Below, in pieces: positions 17,148 to 23,529 of a DNA stretch of 64,000 bases. The DNA comes from Actinomycetota bacterium (GTDB lineage: Bacteria > Actinomycetota > Geothermincolia > Geothermincolales > RBG-13-55-18): positions 109,347 to 173,346 of the forward strand of contig JASEFK010000002.1 of the NCBI GenBank assembly GCA_030019255.1, in the 5' to 3' direction. The first letter of the stretch is position 1; every line of letters starts with the position of its first letter. The notes under the pieces are model-generated. The model was given only the letters and a program-made list of their open reading frames with translations. It was not told the origin of the DNA and did no database searches. Both the position numbers and the translations under genes were made by a program.

Positions 17148-20048
17148 TTACCAAACTCCTCCGGCGGCGCCAGTGATATAACCCCACCCCTTGACGTCCA
17201 TCTCCAAAAGAACCCTTAGTCTCAACCGCACCCCTATCCCCAGATGATGGAACAGGCCTCCCCCGGTGTTCACGCTGTTGGTGATGGCGTTGCCCAGCAC
17301 CACTGCCAGGTCCGGGTTGGTGGCCATCATGTCGATCATCAGTTGTTTCGAGTAGGGCAAGGCTCTATCCATAATCTGCAGGGTATCGTAGGCGTCCAGC
17401 TCGGAGAGTATTCCCGTCACCAGGTCGCCCAGCCCTCCCTCCAGGGCATCGGCCACCAGGTCCCCGCGCAGGAGGCTGGGGGCGGGGTTCCGGCCCAGGA
17501 GGCTCCTGGCCAGGTCCATTCCCGCCTCGTCGGTCACCCGGTCCAGGACGGCGGCGTCCAGGTTGGCCAGCAGGTTGCGCAGGAAATAGCCCGGTGCCTG
17601 CCCCGGCACCGGCCCCGAGGCGGCATCGATGCCGGCATTTACCCCCGCGGCCAGGGAGGCGGCATCCAGGTTCTTGATCAGGGCGTCCAGGAAGGCGGTG
17701 TTCCCCTCCAGGGCGTCGGCGATGGCCTCCACGGTGTGCGCCTCGGAACCGGCCAGGGTGACATAGAGAGCCGACGCCGTCCCGGCGGCCGCCATGGCGT
17801 TGAGCCCCCTCCCCACGGCCGCCCCCGTGGCCGCATCCAGGTTGGCCACGATATTGGTAAGGAAGCCGGGGTTCTGCGCGGCGCTAAGGTTGAGGCCCTC
17901 GGCCAGCGCCCGCGCCGTCTCCGGGGCCAGGTTCTTCATGATCACCTCCATGAGCCCCGGGTTGGCGTTGGAGGCCTGGGCCATCCTCACCCCGGTGTCC
18001 GCCTTGAGATTGCCCACCAGCTGGACCAGGAACATGGGGTCCCCGTATCCTATGGCCTGTCCCGCCGCGGCGGCCACGTCCTGGCTAAGGTTGGCGACGA
18101 GGTTCTTAAGGAAATCACTGGTGTTGAGGTTGGTCCCCTCGGCCATGGCCTGCCCCGAAGCGGAGGAGAGGTTGGCCAGCACTTCCACCAGGAAGGAGGG
18201 GTCCTCGTTTATGGCTTCCGCTATCGCTGTCCCCAGGTCCCCGTCCAGGTTGGCGATGAGGTCCCGGGTCACGGCGGGGTTCACGTCCAGGGCCTGGGCG
18301 ATGACCGCCGGGTCCAGGTAGGAGATGAGCTGGGCCAGGAAGGTTCCGCCGCCATTGAGGCCTCCCGCCACCGCCCCGGCGAAGTGGGAATCCAGGTAGG
18401 AGGAGAGCTCCCGGGTGGTGTCCGGGTGCAGGGAGAGCAAGGTGGCCAGCCCGTGTGCATCCAGCTCCCCGATAAGGGTGGCCAGGAAGTCCATGTTGTT
18501 GTTCAGGCCCACGGCGATACCCGCCGCCGCCAGGGGCGAGAGGTGGGCGGAGAGCTCCTCGGTGAAGCCGGTGGTGGCCTCCAGGATGTCCAGGAGCCCG
18601 TCCACGTCCAGGTTGGAGAGGGCCGCATCCACGAGGGCCGGGTTGTTGTTCACCCCCTGCGCCGCCGCCTGGGCCACGCCCTCGTCCAGGTTGGCCAGGA
18701 GCGCGGTCATAAAGTTCCCGGCGCTGTCCAGCACTCCGGCCAGGAAGGCGGGATCGGAGGAGGCGATCATGCGGTCGATGAAATCCGGCGCCAGGTTGAG
18801 GCCCAGGGCCGCCGCCCCTCCCAGGGAGGCCGGCAGGTCGGCCAGGAGGGAGGCGATGAACCCGGCGTTGGCGTTGAGGGCCCCGGCCAGGGCCGACTGG
18901 TCGATGAGGGGAATGACCTGGTTGAGGAACTCCTCGTCGTTGGCCAGGTAGGTGATGTAATCATCCCGCAGGTAGGACACGATGGCCGCCACGTTGTCCC
19001 CGGTGCCCGAAAGGGAGGCGGCCAGGCCCCGCGGGTCGAGCCGGTTCAGCACCGCCTTGAGGAAGGAGGCGTTGGAGTTGAGGGCCGCGGCCACGGGCGC
19101 CGGGTTGAGAAGCCCCAGGATACGGGTGAGCACCTTCTGGTCGGAGGCTATCCGAGCCGAGGCCCGCGGGTCCATGCGGTTGACCACCCCGATGAGGAAG
19201 GACTTGTTCTGGTTGATGGCGTTGATCAGGCCCTGCGGGTCCATGTAGCGCATCATCCCCACCAAGAAGGAGCCGTTGGCGTTCACCGCCGAGGCGATGA
19301 CCCGCGGGTTGAGGTTGCGCAGAAGGTTGGAGACGAAGGTCGGGTTGCCGTTGATGGCCTGGGCGGTGGGGGCGGGGTCCAACATGGAGAGCAGGGCGGA
19401 GATCCAGCTCCCGTTGGCGTTCACCGCCGCGGCGATGACCGCCGCGTCCAGGTGGGAGAGGAGCTGGGAGGTGAAGCCCGGGTTGGCGTTCATGGAGGCG
19501 GCTACCACCGCCGGGTCCAGGTAGGAGACCAGGGCGGTGAGGAAGGGGCCGTTCTGGTTGACCACCCGGGCGATGACCTCAGGATCGAGCTCCGGCAGCA
19601 AGGCAGCGGTGAAGTCCGCGCTCCGGTTCACGGTGTCCGCTAGGACCTGCACGTCCAGAAGCGGGAGCATCCTTGAAATGAGCTCCCCGTTGGCATTGAC
19701 GGCCAAGGCCACCGGCTCGGGATCCAGCTCGGAGACCAGGGCCACCAGGAATTCGGGGTGCTCGTTTATGGCCCTGGCCGTGGCCTCCTGGTTCGCCGGG
19801 TCCTCCAACTCGGCCAGGAGGGCGGAGAGGAACTCCGGGTTCTCATTAATGGCCCTGGCCACCTCGCGGGGGTCCAAGCCCTCTATGATGCCGGCCAGGG
19901 TCTGTCGCTGGGAGGCCATCTTGCCCAGCAGGGTTCCGATGGGGCCCTTCACCGGGAGGAGCATGAGTACTCCACCCCCGATCAACCCCACCAGGAGGAG
20001 GATGACCGCCAGGTTAACTATTATCTGCACCGGCCTCCGCAACAGCAC
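17148..20048 (-). CDS. anchored 23-residue-repeat protein, paralogue 2
   Basis: Start GTG 20048 is preferred over a longer frame: it has GGCGGAGGAG nine bases upstream and gives VLLRRPVQIIVNLAVILLLV, aligning exactly with paralogue 1; the longer frame would overlap paralogue 3. The 966-residue product has the same layout: basic tip, one membrane helix, LLPVKGPIGTLLGKMAS, then about 35 helical repeats (for example VIARVVNQNGPFLTALVSYL plus DPA) and a beta-like tail GVRLRLRVLLEMDVKGWGYI. It begins 28 bases after the stop of paralogue 3. The function is unknown; an extracellular scaffold or adhesive fibre is the simplest idea, not shown by sequence. Confidence 0.85.
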   Translation of the reverse strand: MLLRRPVQIIVNLAVILLLVGLIGGGVLMLLPVKGPIGTLLGKMASQRQTLAGIIEGLDPREVARAINENPEFLSALLAELEDPANQEATARAINEHPEFLVALVSELDPEPVALAVNANGELISRMLPLLDVQVLADTVNRSADFTAALLPELDPEVIARVVNQNGPFLTALVSYLDPAVVAASMNANPGFTSQLLSHLDAAVIAAAVNANGSWISALLSMLDPAPTAQAINGNPTFVSNLLRNLNPRVIASAVNANGSFLVGMMRYMDPQGLINAINQNKSFLIGVVNRMDPRASARIASDQKVLTRILGLLNPAPVAAALNSNASFLKAVLNRLDPRGLAASLSGTGDNVAAIVSYLRDDYITYLANDEEFLNQVIPLIDQSALAGALNANAGFIASLLADLPASLGGAAALGLNLAPDFIDRMIASSDPAFLAGVLDSAGNFMTALLANLDEGVAQAAAQGVNNNPALVDAALSNLDVDGLLDILEATTGFTEELSAHLSPLAAAGIAVGLNNNMDFLATLIGELDAHGLATLLSLHPDTTRELSSYLDSHFAGAVAGGLNGGGTFLAQLISYLDPAVIAQALDVNPAVTRDLIANLDGDLGTAIAEAINEDPSFLVEVLANLSSASGQAMAEGTNLNTSDFLKNLVANLSQDVAAAAGQAIGYGDPMFLVQLVGNLKADTGVRMAQASNANPGLMEVIMKNLAPETARALAEGLNLSAAQNPGFLTNIVANLDAATGAAVGRGLNAMAAAGTASALYVTLAGSEAHTVEAIADALEGNTAFLDALIKNLDAASLAAGVNAGIDAASGPVPGQAPGYFLRNLLANLDAAVLDRVTDEAGMDLARSLLGRNPAPSLLRGDLVADALEGGLGDLVTGILSELDAYDTLQIMDRALPYSKQLMIDMMATNPDLAVVLGNAITNSVNTGGGLFHHLGIGVRLRLRVLLEMDVKGWGYITGAAGGVW

Positions 20049-20076
20049 CGTTTGATTCTCCTCCGCCGTTCCCGCG

Positions 20077-23000
20077 TCACCAGTCAGCGCGTTCCGCGTC
20101 TCCTTCGATCTTGCTCCAACCCGCCGTCTCGATTCCAAGGATATCCGACCGCAACCAAACCTGGAACCAGGTTACGTCCAGGAAGGTAAACGGTCTATAT
20201 TTCAACCTCGGGTCGTCGTAATAAGGACCATGGTTGTTAGGATCATTTATATCTCCCTTGGAGTTCCTAATGCCCGCGGCGTTATTGATGACCCTTATTA
20301 TCACGTCGGGGTCCAGGGCGGTGAGCAGGGTGGTCAGGAACCCGCTCGGTCCCCCGGCGTCAGCGTCCTTCAACAGATCTTTCAGGGTGGTGCCCAGGTG
20401 GATGGGGGTCTCAGGTCCGGGGCCGTCGGGGTCCCAGCCGCCGGCCCGCTTCAGGAGTTCCTCGGTAAGTTGCGGGTTCTGGCTCAGGGCCCTGCCCACG
20501 ATGGCCCCGTCCAGGTTCTGCAAGAGGGAGGTCACGAAGGCTTTGCCTCCCGCCGTGGATAGGGCCCCGTTAACGGCGTCGGCCAGGGCGGCGGGGTCCA
20601 GGTTCTGCAGCAGGGCTATGGTCCAGTCGGCGTTGGCGTTCATCTGCTCCGCCGTGGCCGCCCCATCCAGGTTGCGCAAGAGGTACTCCACCAGGGTGGG
20701 ATTGCCGTTAAGTCCCTGCGCCGCCGCCCGGGCGGTATCCGCGTTGAGGTTCCGGATCAGCTGGGAGAGGAACCCGTCCATGTTGTAGGGCGGCGTGTTC
20801 ATGACCTCCACGATCACCTGGGCGAAGTCGGGGGAGGTGGCCGAGAGCATGGCCTCCAGGAAGGAGGGGCTGAGATTCAGAGAATTCTCGTTGAGCCCCG
20901 CGGCTACCTCCTGCCCCACGTACCCGTTGAGGTTGGGAAGGAGCTCCTCCACCAGCTCCGGGTTGGCATTGAGCCCCGCCGCCAACTCCACGCCTACCGC
21001 CTGGTCGAGGTTGGCCATGAGCTGGAGGCTCAGGTCGCTGGTGTTCTGGTTGAGCCCCTCGGCGATGGCCGTGCCCACCTGGGGGCTCAGGTTCTCCACC
21101 AGGGGACGGATGATGCCCGGGTTCAGGTTGAGGGCCTCGGCGATGCGCCGGCTGGTGGTCCCATTGAGATAGCGGGCCACGGTGCGCGCGGTGTCCGGGT
21201 TGGCGTTCATGCCCTCGGCCACCGCCTGCGCCGCCTCCGGGCTGAGCTCCGCCAGTACCCCGGCTACGAAGTCGGGGTTGTCGTTTATGGCCCCAGCCAG
21301 CACATCGGCGTCGGTGGCCAGGATTAGGGACTTGACCAGGGATTGCTCGGTGGACTGGGCGGCATCCGTGTTGATGCCCTCGGCTATGGCCTGGGCGATA
21401 CCCTCGTTGAGCAGGGGGATGAGCCCGGCGATGAGATTATCCGCCGCCCCGGAGTTGAGGATCCCCGCCAGCACCTGCGGGTCGGCCGTGGAAAGCACGG
21501 TGTCCAAAAGCGCCGGGTTGGCGTTCAGGGCCTGCGCCGCCGCCTGGGCCACGTTGTTGGGAAGCATGGCCAGGAGGGTGCGCACGAAGGTCCCGGAGAG
21601 GTCCAGGGCATGGGCTATGGATGCCGCGTCCAGGGCGTTGGTCAGGTTTATCATAAGGTCCGGGTTATCGTTCGACCCCCGGAGCATGGCCGCCACCGTG
21701 TCCGGCGCTATGCCCTCCACCACCCCGGTCAGGAAGGAGGGCGCCTGGGCCAGGGCGGAGGCGATCTGGGCCCCGTCCAGGTTGGATAGTACCGCCCGCA
21801 CCAGGTCCGGGTTGGTTTTCAGGGCCTCGTTGGTTATCTCGGCCAGGGCCGGGTCCAGGAGGGGCAGGAGACGGGTCACCAGGTCGGCGTGCTCTCCCAG
21901 GGCCGCCCCGATGGCCGCCGTGTCCACCAGCGGGAGCACCTTGGTGAGGAGGGTGCCGTTGTTGAGCATGGTGGCCACCAGGTCGGGAGATATGGAGTCC
22001 ATGACCTGGAAGACGAAATCCGGGTGGGCGTTGGCGATCCCCGCTACCCAGGCCGGGTCGAGGGCCCGGAGAAGCCCGGAAGTGAAGGGCGAGGAGTTGT
22101 TGGCCGCCGCCGCCAGCACCGCCGGATCGAGGTGAGCCAGGAGGCGGTTCAGCCACGCCGTGTCGTGGGCGGTCACCGCCAGGACGTTGATGAGCAGATC
22201 GTCGGAGAGATAGTTCAAAAGGTCCGCCGTGGAATCGGCGTTGGCGTTGAGCACGTAGGCGATGGTGGCCGGATCGAGATGGGCCATCAGGCGGGAGAGG
22301 AAGGTGGGACGGGCGTTCATCCCCGCCGTGAGCACCCGGGGGTCCAGGTGGCGCAGCAGCCCGGTCAAGAAGGGCCCGTTCTCGTTGATCACCTGGGCCA
22401 CCACCGCGGTGTCCAGGTATCCCATGAGGTCGGCCACCAGGGTGGGGTTGGCGTTCATGGCCGCCGCCAGGACCGCGGGGTCCAGGAAACCGATGAGGGC
22501 GGTCACGAAGGCCCCGTTCTCGTTAACCGCCTGGGCCAGGACGGCGGGGTCCATGGCCGCCGTGGAGGCGGTGAGGAAGTCTCCGTTGGCGTTGACCGCC
22601 TCCGCCACCACCTTCGGGTCCAGGTGGCCTACCAGCGCCGAGACGAAGTCCCCGCTACGGTTGACCACCGAGGCTATGGCCGCCGGGTCCAGGTAATCCA
22701 TGAGGGCCAGGGTGAACTCCTGGGACCGGGGGTCGTTAAGGGCCGCAGCCAGGGTGGCCGGGTCCAGTTCCGAGAGCAGGGCGGAGATGAACTCCGGGTT
22801 CTCGTTGACCGCCTGGGCAATGAGCTTCGCCCCCTCCTCCCCCAGCTCGGCGAAGAGGTCGCTCATCATGTTGGGGTTTTCCCGCAGGGCTTCGGCCAGC
22901 TCCACCGGGTCCAGGTTGGCCAGAAGGCCCGAGAGGTTCTTCTTGATGGAGAGGAGCTTTCCGATGAGGGGACCGGCGGGGTTCCGGGAGGGGATAAGGG

Positions 23001-23082
23001 TAAGGGCACCCAGGGCGATGGCGCCCACAAGAATGACGATTACCAATAGGTTGATTACCTTCTGGACTGAAGTCCTGAGCAT
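20077..23082 (-). CDS. anchored 23-residue-repeat protein, paralogue 3
   Basis: First gene of the three-paralogue operon, 1001 residues. The N-terminus MLRTSVQKVINLLVIVILVG and the post-membrane segment LIPSRNPAGPLIGKLLS match the other two. Repeats such as VVAQVINENGPFLTGLLRHL plus DPR run to about residue 940. Roughly the first 13 repeats keep the strict 23-residue period; later ones carry A-x-A-x-G-L/M-N-x-N-P units of 25 or more residues. The tail (FTFLDVTWFQVWLRSDILG) is again hydrophobic and beta-like. There are only few aromatic residues and no cysteine in the repeats. The long 5' leader (about 220 bases) follows the promoter at 23306. Confidence 0.85.
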   Translation of the reverse strand: MLRTSVQKVINLLVIVILVGAIALGALTLIPSRNPAGPLIGKLLSIKKNLSGLLANLDPVELAEALRENPNMMSDLFAELGEEGAKLIAQAVNENPEFISALLSELDPATLAAALNDPRSQEFTLALMDYLDPAAIASVVNRSGDFVSALVGHLDPKVVAEAVNANGDFLTASTAAMDPAVLAQAVNENGAFVTALIGFLDPAVLAAAMNANPTLVADLMGYLDTAVVAQVINENGPFLTGLLRHLDPRVLTAGMNARPTFLSRLMAHLDPATIAYVLNANADSTADLLNYLSDDLLINVLAVTAHDTAWLNRLLAHLDPAVLAAAANNSSPFTSGLLRALDPAWVAGIANAHPDFVFQVMDSISPDLVATMLNNGTLLTKVLPLVDTAAIGAALGEHADLVTRLLPLLDPALAEITNEALKTNPDLVRAVLSNLDGAQIASALAQAPSFLTGVVEGIAPDTVAAMLRGSNDNPDLMINLTNALDAASIAHALDLSGTFVRTLLAMLPNNVAQAAAQALNANPALLDTVLSTADPQVLAGILNSGAADNLIAGLIPLLNEGIAQAIAEGINTDAAQSTEQSLVKSLILATDADVLAGAINDNPDFVAGVLAELSPEAAQAVAEGMNANPDTARTVARYLNGTTSRRIAEALNLNPGIIRPLVENLSPQVGTAIAEGLNQNTSDLSLQLMANLDQAVGVELAAGLNANPELVEELLPNLNGYVGQEVAAGLNENSLNLSPSFLEAMLSATSPDFAQVIVEVMNTPPYNMDGFLSQLIRNLNADTARAAAQGLNGNPTLVEYLLRNLDGAATAEQMNANADWTIALLQNLDPAALADAVNGALSTAGGKAFVTSLLQNLDGAIVGRALSQNPQLTEELLKRAGGWDPDGPGPETPIHLGTTLKDLLKDADAGGPSGFLTTLLTALDPDVIIRVINNAAGIRNSKGDINDPNNHGPYYDDPRLKYRPFTFLDVTWFQVWLRSDILGIETAGWSKIEGDAERADW

Positions 23083-23529
23083 CCCAGCCTCGCTTCCCGC
23101 CTTCAGCCTAGCCCTCTCCCTTACCCGCTCCCGATCGCCTCTCCCCGATCACCCTTACCCGCCGAAACGATGCTCCGCCGGCCTTATCGATGCGTCAATC
23201 ATCCAAAAGATCGATTGGAGAAGCCGCTATCGCCCCCTACTTTCTTTCGCCTCCGGCTTATCCATCTCCTTCAGCCATACAGCCATAGTATATAAGATTG
23301 GTAAAATTATATGAAGCTCAAGACGATATGCAAAGCTTTTTTTTGCATCTTTTTTACATTGCGGTAACAAATCCGTAACATCCAGGTTAACGAAAGTTGC
23401 CGTTCCGGTTGTCGCTTCCGGGCGCTTTTACTGCATCCCAGTGGAAGATATGGCCCCGTACGTGACCTCTCAGCCAACGTTCGCGCTAACGCAAACTCGG
23501 CCGTTGCTCCGTATTTCGATCCCCCGGGC
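23083..23529. other. promoter region and leader of the repeat-protein operon
   Basis: This 447-base gap between the subtilase and the repeat proteins is markedly AT-rich around 23210-23400. It holds a strong promoter at 23306-23334 for the operon and a roughly 220-base leader. A plus-strand stem-loop (ATGCAAA/TTTGCAT, 23328-23348) followed by a T-tract overlaps the -35 box. I see no reading frame that looks coding. Confidence 0.5.
23306..23334 (-). promoter_or_regulatory. sigma-A-like promoter of the repeat-protein operon
   Basis: On the minus strand TTTGCA (23334-23329), a 17-base spacer and a perfect TATAAT (23311-23306) form a good -35/-10 pair, preceded by an A-rich tract that could act as an UP element. 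Transcription would start near 23299 and reach the first repeat gene (start 23082) after about 220 bases. A second possible -10 (TATACT) lies at 23288-23293. Confidence 0.7.

Larger units (their letters stand above)
14214..23082 (-). repeat. array of about 105 units encoding a 23-residue repeat
   Basis: Across the three genes the 69-base unit recurs with consensus [V][VI]Ax[AI][VI]NxN[GP]xF[LV]xx[LM][LM]xx[LI]DPA. Counted by eye, paralogue 1 has about 35 units and the others a similar number. Adjacent units differ strongly at the DNA level, so the array is old and under selection for protein structure rather than a recent slippage product. The unit is shorter than TPR, HEAT, Arm or Sel1 repeats. 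Confidence 0.8.

Noticed and set aside
14214-23082. Assembly artefact explaining the three large repeat genes
   Set aside because: Repeat units and paralogues differ strongly at the DNA level and each gene has its own start, ribosome site and tail, so collapse or false duplication is unlikely.
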